From Acephala macrosclerotiorum (Eukaryota > Ascomycota > Leotiomycetes > Helotiales > Mollisiaceae), in assembly GCA_014904845.1 (NCBI GenBank), contig MU119681.1, positions 1 to 29,022 of the forward strand: DNA of 29,022 nt, read 5' to 3'. A program made the translations under genes and the position numbers. The notes below the pieces were generated by a model. The model had not been told where the DNA came from. It worked only from the letters and a program-made list of their open reading frames with translations, and ran no database searches. This document shows positions 8,996-17,853 of the stretch, in pieces. Numbering within the stretch: position 1 is the stretch's first letter; each line of letters opens with the position of its first letter.

Positions 8996-9801
8996 ATGTC
9001 CTCTCCAAAGCCCCTCACCGGAAAAGTCGCCCTCATAACCGGCGGCTCCAAAGGAATTGGTCGAGCACTCTCCCTCCACCTCGCAGCCGACGGAGCAAAA
9101 GTAGTAGTAAACTACTCCAGCGACTCCTCTTCCGCCGAAGAAACTGTGAAAGCCATCGGCTCCTCCCAAGCAATCGCCATCAAAGCCGACGCTGGGAATG
9201 TCAAGGAGATCGGGACTTTGGTAGATGAGGCAGTGAAAGCGTTTGGAAAGTTGGATATTGTGATTGCGTGTGCGGGGATTATGCCGTTGAATGAGTTGGA
9301 GAAGTTGAGCGAGGGGGAATTTGATAGGGTTTTGAGTGTTAATGTTAAGGGGCCTTTATTCTTGACACAGGTATGTTTCCCCCCCATCGAAAGAATGAGA
9401 GAACCGGATATTGATGCCATGAGCAGAAAGCCATCCCACACATGACCTCCGGCGGACGCATCATCCTCTTCTCCACCACCCTCTGCGCCGCCTCAACCGT
9501 AACCCCCAACTACCTCGCCTACTGCACCTCCAAAGGAGCTATCGAACAAATGACCCGTCTCCTCTCCAAAGACCTTGCCAGGAAAGGAATCATGGTTAAC
9601 GCCATCGCGCCAGGACCTACAGCCACAGATCTATTTATAAAAGGGAAGAGTGAGCAACTTTTAAAGATGATTGCTGGGTTTAATCCACAGGGAAGGATTG
9701 GGACGCCGGAGGAGATTGCTGATGTTGCGGCGTTTTTGGCTGGGGACGGGGGGAAGTGGGTTACGGGACAGGTTTTAAGGGTTAATGGCGGTATGGCTTA
9801 G
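8996..9801 (+). CDS. Short-chain dehydrogenase/reductase, FabG-like
   Basis: Two exons, 8996-9370 and 9427-9801, each exactly 375 nt, joined across a 56-nt GT-AG intron, give 249 residues. Classical SDR with a Rossmann fold: cofactor loop TGGSKGIG (15-22), the region after VVVN suggesting NADP(H) preference, the adenine-side CAG in IACAGIMP, the structural asparagine in VLSVNVKGPLF, and the catalytic set S141 (FSTT), Y157 and K161 (YCTSK). The PG motif APGPTATDLF and the C-terminal GQVLRVNGGMA are also typical. The family resembles 3-oxoacyl-[ACP] reductases and fungal polyhydroxynaphthalene/versicolorin reductases; the substrate cannot be told from sequence. No polyketide synthase lies within the window, so a stand-alone metabolic or detoxification role is likeliest. 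Each exon runs from C-rich to G-rich. Confidence 0.9.
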
Positions 9802-9952
9802 ATTATTTCATTGCTTTGAATTGTCAGGTTCCCTTTTCCTCAACTTGCTGAATATAAAGTGTAATACACAACGGCAGACCGCAAAGAACGGTATTCTATC
9901 AAGCATGTGACTAGAGAACAAAACTTTTCCTCCAAAAGGCCCAAGCAGCTAA

Positions 9953-11164
9953 CTAACCTCTTATCTCATCATCTTCATCACCCTTTCCAAGCTTTGTGTT
10001 TCCAAATCTGCTGACTACATTTTCATTTTTCTGACCTGCGAAAATTCGGGCTTGTCGTAGTTCTCCGCCATCAGACATAGCAGCGTCGCCGTAGTCTTCG
10101 TCTTCGGGTTCTTCTTCATCTCGCTCCACACCTTCAGGAATCGGCACCATCTGTGTCGAGTCAACAACAACTCTCCCAAAAGTTTGCGAAGTCCCAGGGC
10201 TTTTGGGACATTCGGACATTGCGAAGAACGAAGTCCAAGCAGGCGAGGGGATGCGGAAGAAGGAACCGGGGAGGAAGTAAAAGGGGACTCACGGCTCTCT
10301 TACACCAAATGTGCCTCGCCTTCCTCCAATCCAAACCCTCAATACATCCTCCTTTGACACTTACGACCTCCTTACCTGGCGTGGAGTGGATGAGTCTCGT
10401 TCCACAATTCTTACAGAAATAGCAATTCAGTGAATGTCCCGAGGCCGTTGGCCGACTGAGGAGGTGTTAGCAAATGTTCGAAACTAGTTGGGTAAGTAAA
10501 AGAAGACGGGTAGTGGATACAATGAAGCAGGAAGATAGAAAAGGGGAAGTCGTCGTACTCGGCTAGTAGCCGAGAAGTCACACGAGAGCATCTTGAAGAG
10601 TGAAAGTCGGTAACGACGAAGTGAACGCAAAGATCCAAAGAAGACGACAACAAAACCGGCTTTGATGCTTCGTCCGTTGTCTTCAGCAGCCAAAACCGTC
10701 CATTCTTGTCTCCCAATCGTAGCCCCTCAACCTGCATTCTCAAATTCAAAAAAGCAAAATTAATAGACCCAAAAGGAAGATTCAACTCACGAATAACAAC
10801 TCAAACTCTCCCTACACGGCAACTCGAACTTAGGAAAAATAGCACTACACCCAAACGCCGAACTGCTCTGCCTCCTGCACTCTTCACAATGACAAATATA
10901 CACCGCCAACGGCTGCGGCAATGGAGTCTGGAATTTTATCGCGCCGCATTGGCATTGGACATTCATGCCTGGAGGTGGTGGTGGTGCTTGAGGCATTTCA
11001 GGCTTGGTTGTGGTGGTACTGCGGGGTGTGAGCTCGTCATCTCGGGGATAGATACGGGTTGTGATTGAGGTATAGCGATAGGCATCGGAGGGTGAGGGGG
11101 TGTAGGAGGATTCATTGTGAGAAGATGAAAAAAGGCGAGAAGGGAGCTTTTTCAACTTCTTCAT
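9953..11164 (-). CDS. GFA/CENP-V domain zinc enzyme
   Basis: Three coding exons, 11164-10791, 10455-10293 and 10150-9953, give 244 residues from the most upstream ATG; a start at 10996 (MPQAPPPPPG) would give 188 and is also credible because the first 56 residues are Ser/Thr/Arg-rich and unconserved. The GFA zinc-binding pattern is complete: CQCGAIKF, CHCEECRRQSSSAFG, then across the first intron RPTASGHSLN and CYFCKNCGTRLIHSTPG, followed by VSVKGGCIEGLDW and MVPIPEG. Such proteins were named after glutathione-dependent formaldehyde-activating enzyme, but most fungal members have no tested substrate; assignment to formaldehyde detoxification would be inference. Introns are 335 and 142 nt, far longer than the roughly 50 nt usual in this window. 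The tail (from residue 180) is acidic. Convergent with the dehydrogenase, 151 bp apart. Confidence 0.82.
10558..10574. repeat. 17-bp palindrome inside the long GFA intron
   Basis: CTCGGCTA and TAGCCGAG flank a single G. The element sits near the middle of the 335-nt intron. It could form a tight hairpin in the pre-mRNA or be a DNA-level binding site. Confidence 0.4.
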
Positions 11165-11568
11165 CTTGGAAGATGGAGAGGGGTGGCATTGAGAGGGGAT
11201 TTTGAATTCGCAAAATTTTGATATAAAGCGGAAGGAGCATTCTTACGTATGTGTAAATAATTTTGCCGAGAGCGGTACTGATAAGGATTATGAAGAAAAG
11301 GCAGGAGCGAGGTGAATGATGGTGGATATGAGATGAAGATGTTATCGTGAAGGTTGAGAGGTTGAGAGGAGAAAGGTGAACGCGACGTGACGTTGAGTCA
11401 TGCGCCCGATCACATGATTGTAGGGATATGGGGAGGTAAGGTTATTCTGCTTCTGTGGTTCTCATTGGATGATCAAAAAGCATTCATACATTATACCGTG
11501 AGGCCTTGAACGCCTATGCTATGCTCATATTCTTCATTCATCGTCACTTACTCCTCGTTCTCCCTTTA
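11165..11568. other. Intergenic, GFA promoter and 3' end of the DUF1295 gene
   Basis: 404 bases between two minus-strand genes. Purine-rich sequence near the GFA start (a CT-rich leader on the minus strand). A CRE half-site fused to an AP-1 site lies at 11388-11400. No gene seen. Confidence 0.6.
11388..11400. promoter_or_regulatory. Abutting CRE-like and AP-1/Gcn4 sites
   Basis: TGACGT (11388-11393) is followed directly by TGAGTCA (11394-11400), about 224-236 bp upstream of the longest GFA start codon. TGAGTCA is the consensus for Gcn4/AP-1 bZIP proteins and TGACGT is a CREB/ATF half-site. A bZIP-controlled stress or amino-acid-starvation response for the GFA gene is inferred. Confidence 0.4.
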
Positions 11569-12696
11569 CTAGTTATCCACATGCTGTTCTTGAACTAATT
11601 GGTCCCCACTTTGTCTATTTCCTGTACTTGGCTTATGAGCATCTCCATGCTCTGCTCCTGCTTGTCCCTTGCTCACATCTGAATGTTTTGTTGGATCGAA
11701 GACGTAAATCGGGAATTCCAAGAAGATAGTTCTCTTTAAGATGATGGGCATCTTCTCGTATAGTTGTGGTGGGAACGGAATCAAGATGCTCGTACGGTTC
11801 AGGTATCTCGAGTACTCTTCCCAATGATTGTTTTTCTCATACCGCTTCTTCGCGCCAGGCCGTTCCTGAAGTGTCAAGCCAGATACGAACATCAGGAGGA
11901 TTGTCAGGAAGAGGGGGCCGAGAATGGTGGCATAGAGAGCCTTGTAGGCTTGGCCTCGAACGTAGCCATTTGCTGCCGGAGAGACTGCGATCATATAGAT
12001 TCCTGTAGCTGTTAGCTAGAGTCAAAATATGGTTTTCATGAAGCCTACCGAACTGGATGATGATCTCGCCAAAGTAATTGGGATGCCTGGTCCACGAAAA
12101 GAATCCCTTGTCACAGATGGCAGACTTGTCACTCTTTCTCGCCCTAAACAAGTACTTCTGCACATCGCTGACACTCTCCATGATCATTCCAATCGCATAT
12201 AAGACGACGCCTGCAATATCCCTTCCGGTTCCAAAGTCTGGCTGGGGGTATTGGGTGACGTCCGGTGAATTCAGCACTGTGACCGGTAGAGAGACAGTCC
12301 AGACCCAGATCATCTGGAAGACCCAGAATCCCAAGAATGGGAAGAACTTGTCGCGCTTGTCATCGAATCGATCGTCTTTGCCGGTCTTCAAGATTCGGAA
12401 GAGGAGGAATGCTGAGAGACGAGCACCCCAGACCATGATAAACAACGAACATACGATTTGGCGTGCATTGTGATGACCGCTGAAGGCAAGAGTGATAATG
12501 GCTAGGACGACGAAGTTGGTTCCGCCAGCGAAGTCTAGAAGAAATCAGTACAAGGCGATGTATTGCTCGGAGCAGACATACCAGTGAGCTTGTCGAACTT
12601 CAGTGAAAAGGCAATAGAGAAGAAGAAGAGTTGATAGCCAATAGTAATTAAGAGAGTAATGGCGAGATAGTAGTTGTCAAGTACGTGGACTTCCAT
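11569..12696 (-). CDS. DUF1295 integral membrane protein, steroid 5-alpha-reductase-like
   Basis: Three coding exons, 12696-12582, 12534-12049 and 12002-11569, with 47- and 46-nt introns, give 344 residues. Five to seven hydrophobic segments are visible: the N-terminal region (YYLAITLLITIGYQLFFFSI), FVVLAIITLAFSG, CSLFIMVWGARLSAFLLFRIL, FFPFLGFWVFQMIWVWTVSLP, DIAGVVLYAIGMIMESVSDVQ and the late ILGPLFLTILLMFVSG. The signature of the DUF1295/ICMT-like reductase fold is GFFSWTRHPNYFGEII, where the RHPNY motif is near the NADPH-binding site of steroid reductases, and the later NNHWEEYSRYLNRTSILIPF. The membership is clear; the substrate (sterol, fatty enone or other) is unknown. The C-terminus is a hydrophilic low-complexity tail. 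It lies tandem to the GFA gene with 404 bp between. Confidence 0.88.
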
Positions 12697-14266
12697 TTTG
12701 ACTGTTGACGATGTTAATCGTACTTCGATGTCGTTGTATGAGGAAGCGTTTCAGATGAGGAATTATGATATTTAGTATTCAGAAAGCCAGGCACAGCCTG
12801 GATACGTAGCTTGACCTCAGCCCAGTCGTCAACGTCCATCCATATTAATTGTCCCGGCCGTAAATAGACGTATGCGAAATTTGGCTGGATATCACAGCTT
12901 CGAAATGTCATGTTCAGAAGTGAAGACTCAACGCCGTCATCGATTGACGATCTGGGCCTAGCTCCCGCGTAAGCGACGGTGAAGCTGTGGCCCGAATTCC
13001 ACTCAGGCCTAGACTTTCGCTGACCTAAGTTTAATCTGCGTAAGGCTGAGGAGGAATCTTTCTAACTCCAACAATCTTCGAGATGCAAACTCAATAAGCA
13101 TACTTTCTGATCTTTATTTCGATTGCCTTTTCGGATACCTTCATGATGTTGCTATGATCGCATCATGCATAGCTGTCCGGCCATACGGCCTTCACGTTTT
13201 CCACACGGACTTGGCACGACCAGTTGAGATCAAAGCAAGCATTTTCAAATAAGCTTTGAACAATTCTTTTTGATTTCAGACTCAACGCCATCTGAACTGC
13301 TTTTCTTCGGATAACTGGTTAAGCATCATTTCAACATCTCCAATGGTCTGGATGGATGGACGCCGCATTGCTTGATTATCTGCTGAGGATCCGTGTCCTG
13401 ACAAACGAAACAATGGCTGCTGAGAAACAGCTTCATAGCGACCCATCACGAACTGAGGATGTTTGGCATCACACGCATGGGGCCTGCGGATCGTGTGGAG
13501 TAAATTTGCTCCCCGAAGAACCAAAAAAGGAACCCTCATACCAGGCTGTTGATTTGCTGATCGGGATCTCATGCGACTCGAGGTTCACCTCCTTCGCTAA
13601 AGAAGCCTTATGAAACCTCCAGTGTCGGAGCCGCCCTCATCTTGCCCTCAACATCCGCAATTTCTAAGACTGCCGTGTCTGACTAGCGCTCGTCACCTCA
13701 TCCTCCGACTCGCATGAGACCGTTTGGCAAGAGGTCCGTCGAACCACCACTGCTGAGTCGCCATGTTTATGCCCCCCCGCAACTGGCACCGCGGCCCTTC
13801 AAGTGCTGGGAACATCGTGGCTGCAAAGACGGCGAAACGCGTACTCCAGTAAGGTTAGGGATTGAATTACGGATTTCTCGAACTCAAGCGTTGATGGGTC
13901 CCCTCATCTCATCCTATCTTTTCTCTCTTCTTTCCCTCCCTATTCGCTTCTTCAGGTTCTTTCGAAGTTTTGCGCGGCGTGCTCCATTCTTTCCATCAAA
14001 GCGCCAATGCCCGCAAGCACGGTGTCGGATCGCCTTCGTTAACGTTTCCGTTCGATTCTTTGCATGCCGCTGAATTACCTTTCTATCGCCAATTCTCTTG
14101 TGACTTCGTCCTATTGAATTTGTTTCTGCAGCTGCCGGTCACGCTCTTTTTTGCCTTCCAAGACGTTCACTTCAACACACTACGGCTGGTCTGTTGAAAG
14201 TTTCATTTCTCTTGGTTACAAGGCAGTCTTTGAGTTTTACGGATTTCACAATCCGATTAATATACA
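12697..14266. other. 1.6-kb gene-free region
   Basis: Between the DUF1295 start codon and the secreted-protein start codon, so it holds both promoters. Several short open frames overlap on opposite strands (12714-12911, 13282-13572, 13356-13613, 13714-14073); none shows a domain, splice continuity or coding bias. A long pyrimidine tract lies at 13900-13953. I see no tRNA, repeat or mobile element. Confidence 0.55.
13900..13953 (+). promoter_or_regulatory. Pyrimidine-rich tract upstream of the secreted-protein gene
   Basis: About 54 bases that are almost entirely C and T (runs such as TTTTCTCTCTTCTTTCCCTC), 310-370 bp before the start codon. Such CT tracts commonly mark core promoters and transcription starts of well-expressed filamentous-fungal genes. 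Assignment is by position only. Confidence 0.35.
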
Positions 14267-15821
14267 ATGAGGAACTTCTTGTCTGCATCAATACTGGTCG
14301 TCGCTGGATTGTCGTGTCTAGTACAGGTAGGAATATCATGCCGGGTGGTGGTAGATATGCTGACTTGAGACAGTGTGACGATTCAGTATTCAAGCATCTT
14401 GGACGACGAGATGGATTATCAGATCTGCTAGGAGCACTGGGAGCGTTGGAGAATGGTGCGAAAGGAGGCAATGCCGGAGGAGCGAAAGGAGCCGCAAACG
14501 ACAAAACCGTTACAGTAACAAATGCCGCCCAAGCGAAGACAGCGACGGTAACGAAGTCGGCGGCTGCTGCTCTTGGTACAGGAGCAGGTACAGGAGCAGG
14601 ATCGAAGAGCAATGGTACTTGCGCGGCAGAGAAGACCGTTACGATCGAGAAGACAGTCACAGTAAACCAGGCGGCAGGAACAGGTGGTGCGGGGGCTGGA
14701 AAGTGCGTATTGTGGATCTATGATGTTGGATCGATGCTGACTTGGATAGTGGCCTTCAATTATCGTTCGTTACGATGACAGTGTTCGCTTCTGGAGCGCC
14801 TCCAACGGTCACGGTTACGCCTCTTCCTCAACAAATCACTCAGCAAGTTACAGTCACCGTCAACAACGCAGCAGCGGGTGCTTCAGTAGCAGGTGTTAGT
14901 CCTCCAGCGGGTGCTGCGGCAGGTACAGGAGGCTCAAAGACAGCTGGTATCGTGAAGACTTCGAATCCCGCCGTTGGCGAGACAGGTGAGATATGCTTGA
15001 ACCAATTCTGCAAACAAAATCTAACAAAAAATAGCATCCGTAGGAGCAGCAGCTGGAACCGCAGCGGCTGGTAACGCTCGTAAGCCCCCCTTTTCTCTCC
15101 TCGCTTCCATACCATGCCACATTACCGACGTCTTCTTTCTCGTTACTCCCCCATCTCTTTCCATTTCCATCCAATCTCCACACCACTTTTCCCGTCGTGC
15201 CATTATCGATTCTAACAATACATAGCCGCAGTCGGATCCCCCGGCGCCCTCGCCCAAGGAACGGGAACCATCGCCCCCGGCGGAGGATGCAACTGCCAAT
15301 GTCTCTGCGGCGAAGGTTCATTCCCCAACATAGGCGCCATGAGCGCCGCCCCAGCAGCCGCTGGAACCACACTCTCCACCGTCGCCTCTCCCGCTGCAAT
15401 TAACTCCTCCACGCTCTCTTCTGCCGCTATTGTCAAAACCTCCGCTGGAGGAACAAAATCCGCTGGTGCTTCTGCTGCTCCTGCAGTTTCATCCATCACT
15501 ACTTCAGCAGCGGGACCAGCTCCCGCGGCTGTAAATTCTGCGACATTGAGTTCGGCTGCTATTCAGAAGACTTCTAGTACGACGTCGAGTGCGGCGTCGA
15601 GTGTTGCGCTTTCAGTACCAGCGAGTGCAGCTGCAGCTCAGGCAAAGACTACGAGTGCGGCTAGCGATCTTGTTCTCAGTGTGAGTGGACCTACTGGGGC
15701 GGCGGCTCAGGTCGCGAAGGCGAGTAGTGATCCGGTTGATATCTCTACATTTTCGTTGACGAGTAATTTGATTCTGGGGAGTTTGGCGACGCCGAGTGTG
15801 AAAGTTAAGGCGAAAGCTTAA
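14267..15821 (+). CDS. Secreted Ala/Ser/Thr-rich low-complexity protein
   Basis: I do not recognise a named family. Five exons (14267-14326, 14374-14702, 14750-14985, 15035-15079, 15226-15821) with introns of 47, 47, 49 and 146 nt give 421 residues. The first exon is a clean signal peptide (MRNFLSASILVVAGLSCLVQ), cut by an intron just before C-D-D-S. Then come a Gly/Ala-rich region, several TVTVT-type strands (DKTVTVT, EKTVTIEKTVTV, PPTVTVTP, QQVTVTVN), a cysteine cluster GGGCNCQCLCGEG at about residues 236-248, and a Ser/Ala/Thr tail with an internal repeat (NSSTLSSAAIVKTS against NSATLSSAAIQKTS). It ends SVKVKAKA with no hydrophobic GPI-attachment tail. A cell-wall or matrix protein is the likely role; heavy O-glycosylation is expected from composition. 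It converges with RPP1. Confidence 0.78.
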
Positions 15822-16048
15822 GCTGATTGAGGAAATGGGGAATGAGAGGGAGGGATGAGAGGATATCTGAATAGTAATGAGACGAGATGAGTAGATGATT
15901 TAGCGTTGCGCATGGAATGGGATAATACCAAACGAGCATTGTGTCTGTTCCCTCCTGGTCCTGGAGACAAGAGTACTTTTATTAGTGTAGATAACGTTCA
16001 CTTCATTTCAAGAAAAATAAAACAAAAAGACTGCTCAAAATGTAAAAG

Positions 16049-17050
16049 TCATCCATTCGTTATGGCTTTTATTGTGCCTGGGGTATCTACATCTACTTCT
16101 GAGGACGAGGTGATTTCTGGAGCTGGATTTGCGGGACTGCTGGTTGGTGAAGGGTTCTCAGTTTCTGCTTTGAGGGCTGCTATGCGGGCTTTCTTTGCTG
16201 CGCGTTTGCTGATCTGAGGTGTCTCTGAGCTGGGTATTCCTGGGCTTGGTGCTTCTGTTTCCTTAGGAGCTTTCCGTTTGCCTTTCTTTCCTGCTCCGTT
16301 TGGTGTTGGTTTCTCTTTTGGTACGGGCCTGTCCCCACCATCGATGATGTCGACCACACCTCTGAATCCACTCCTTTTTATTCCTTCGTTCACGACAACT
16401 GCTCTGGGGTTCACGTCCAAAGCCTCCGTCCCTCGGTCCTTACCAAGTCCCCAAACAGACAGCAGATTCAACACATCAGCGGGCGCTCGTACGCCCAGCA
16501 CACTTGTAGCTTCACTGCTGACGACCAGTCCTCTTCCACTTGTAGCTCTCAATATACCCAAACAATTGCTTATGAAATTCCTTCTCGAACTAGCATCTCC
16601 CATTGTAGCTTGTGCATAGCAGATCTCTATCCTGATCCCCCTATTCACAGCCGTCATAAAAGGCTTCGGCTTGAAGTGGAAGGGGAACTTCTGCGTCATG
16701 TCCAGCGAGATTATAGAGTGGTCTGTGAGTGATTGACATGCTGAGAGGAAGGCTTTCTCGGTCGTAGGTCGTAAGGCGAGGATGTCGTATGCGGATGCGA
16801 GGTTTGGGAGTCGATGGTTGAGTGACGGGTCAGAAATGACGAGTGTGCAACGGCGGAGGATTGTGGTCTTCGGTGGGAGGTTTGGGATGATTGTTGGTAT
16901 TGGATTCGTTACCTGGGCCGGAAGAGGGTTCGTGAGGGTGTGGTTTAAGGCCAGCGCTGAGTAGCCCACTTCGGAGAGGAAGGAAATGGTTCTCTGGAGT
17001 TGGGCAGGGTCTTGGTTCGGTGACCAAGGAACGTTGAGGTCGTAGAGCAT
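16049..17050 (-). CDS. RPP1: RNase P/MRP protein subunit Rpp1 (p30 family)
   Basis: Single exon, 333 residues from the ATG at 17050. The start MLYDLNVPW is the family's hallmark N-terminus (M-x-x-D-L-N-V), so the in-frame upstream ATG at 17299, which would add 83 unconserved residues, is rejected. The p30 domain is a TIM-barrel-like fold: RTISFLSEVGYSALALNHT, ILRRCTLVISDP, YDILALRPTTEKAFLSACQ, the characteristic IISLDMTQKFPF, GIRIEICYAQ and SGRGLVVSSEA with VLGVRAPADVLNLLSVWGL. A lysine/proline-rich disordered tail from about residue 235 carries nuclear-localisation-like KKGKRK and KRAAKKAR. It is a subunit of RNase P (tRNA 5' maturation) and RNase MRP (rRNA processing) in the nucleus/nucleolus. 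Divergent from CK2 alpha. Confidence 0.93.
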   Translation of the reverse strand: MLYDLNVPWSPNQDPAQLQRTISFLSEVGYSALALNHTLTNPLPAQVTNPIPTIIPNLPPKTTILRRCTLVISDPSLNHRLPNLASAYDILALRPTTEKAFLSACQSLTDHSIISLDMTQKFPFHFKPKPFMTAVNRGIRIEICYAQATMGDASSRRNFISNCLGILRATSGRGLVVSSEATSVLGVRAPADVLNLLSVWGLGKDRGTEALDVNPRAVVVNEGIKRSGFRGVVDIIDGGDRPVPKEKPTPNGAGKKGKRKAPKETEAPSPGIPSSETPQISKRAAKKARIAALKAETENPSPTSSPANPAPEITSSSEVDVDTPGTIKAITNG

Positions 17051-17343
17051 CGTGGTGGCTTCAGTTGACCCTCTTCGCGCCTCAGATTCGATGTTGCCTG
17101 TAGATTCTTCCTTCAATCTGCCAGTGTGCTTGATGCATACGAGCCTTGTAGCTATGCGAAGACTGCGATCTAGCAGATTTCCTCTCTTTGCGCCGGAGGT
17201 TGCAGAATTTTGTAGAATGATCCGGGGATGTCTAAACAAAGGGTATAGTTCTCCTAGATAGTTCCTGAACGTTCCACAGGTTCTGGTGTATTGTGCCAAA
17301 GTGCAGACTTGTTGTGGTAGAATTCGTGTACTTTGAGTAATAT

Positions 17344-17360
17344 CAGCCTCGAGGACTTTT
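17344..17360 (+). repeat. Direct repeat copy A
   Basis: TCAGCCTCGAGGACTTT, identical over 17 bp to 17510-17526. It contains the 8-bp palindrome CCTCGAGG. It lies 294 bp upstream of RPP1 and 494 bp upstream of CK2 alpha. Confidence 0.55.
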
Positions 17361-17501
17361 TGGCTCTTAGCAGAATTCTAAACTCACCTTCAATGCAGAA
17401 GGAGCTAACCACCTTGGTCTAAACTCTTTGCAACCTGCCTCGCAGATTCAAACTAGACAACCTTGACACAAAACCCTTTTGTCGAAAGAAAAATACAATT
17501 C

Positions 17502-17526
17502 AAGTCCTCTCAGCCTCGAGGACTTT
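17502..17526 (+). repeat. Direct repeat copy B with inverted arm
   Basis: Contains TCAGCCTCGAGGACTTT (17510-17526). Immediately before it AAGTCCTC (17502-17509) is the exact reverse complement of GAGGACTT (17518-17525), so this copy can form a hairpin with an 8-nt loop or bind a dimer. With copy A, the core GAGGACTT occurs three times in the shared promoter region. Confidence 0.5.
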
Positions 17527-17853
17527 GGTCCAGAATAATTGCGCCCTCAATTTCAAGGCGGCCAACTGTAGGACTCCACCTTACTCTTTCTAGCTAGCGA
17601 GGGGTCGGCCTTGCCCACGACAACATAAGTGCACCGAACCTCGTACTCTGTCAGTCCATCAGCACGAGGCCCATCTCACAAAGTGATCGCGGGGTCCTCG
17701 ATTACCTTTGCGCTCCGGACGTTTGACAACCCCACACCCTCGACTACCTTACGCGCCGCTTCGCGACACCGTACACGACTTCGACTCCCTTCTCTGCCAT
17801 CAGGCGCTCCTATCCGTTTTGCGCTGTGGCTTGCCTAGCAGGCCGGCTGCGAA

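Larger units (their letters stand above)
17051..17853. other. Divergent promoter region, RPP1 / CK2 alpha
   Basis: 803 bases between the two start codons. It contains a 17-bp sequence present twice and a related inverted copy (see the repeat entries). The 270 bases nearest CK2 are C-rich, like a leader. Short open frames at 17629-17920 show no motif. No RNA gene was seen. Confidence 0.6.

Noticed and set aside
10561..10732. Possible internal exon of the GFA gene (begins VEGLRL or SLRGYDW, depending on frame)
   Set aside because: In the frame required by exon 1 it meets a TGA within 17 codons, and joining exon 1 directly to the later exon gives a continuous GFA domain.
13282..14073. Several open frames in the 1.6-kb gap
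   Set aside because: No recognisable domain or conserved pattern. One plus-strand frame has a CGSCG string, but there are too few features to call a gene.
17051..17299. 83-residue N-terminal extension of Rpp1
   Set aside because: The p30 family begins at M-x-x-D-L-N-V, found at 17050; the extension has no conserved character.
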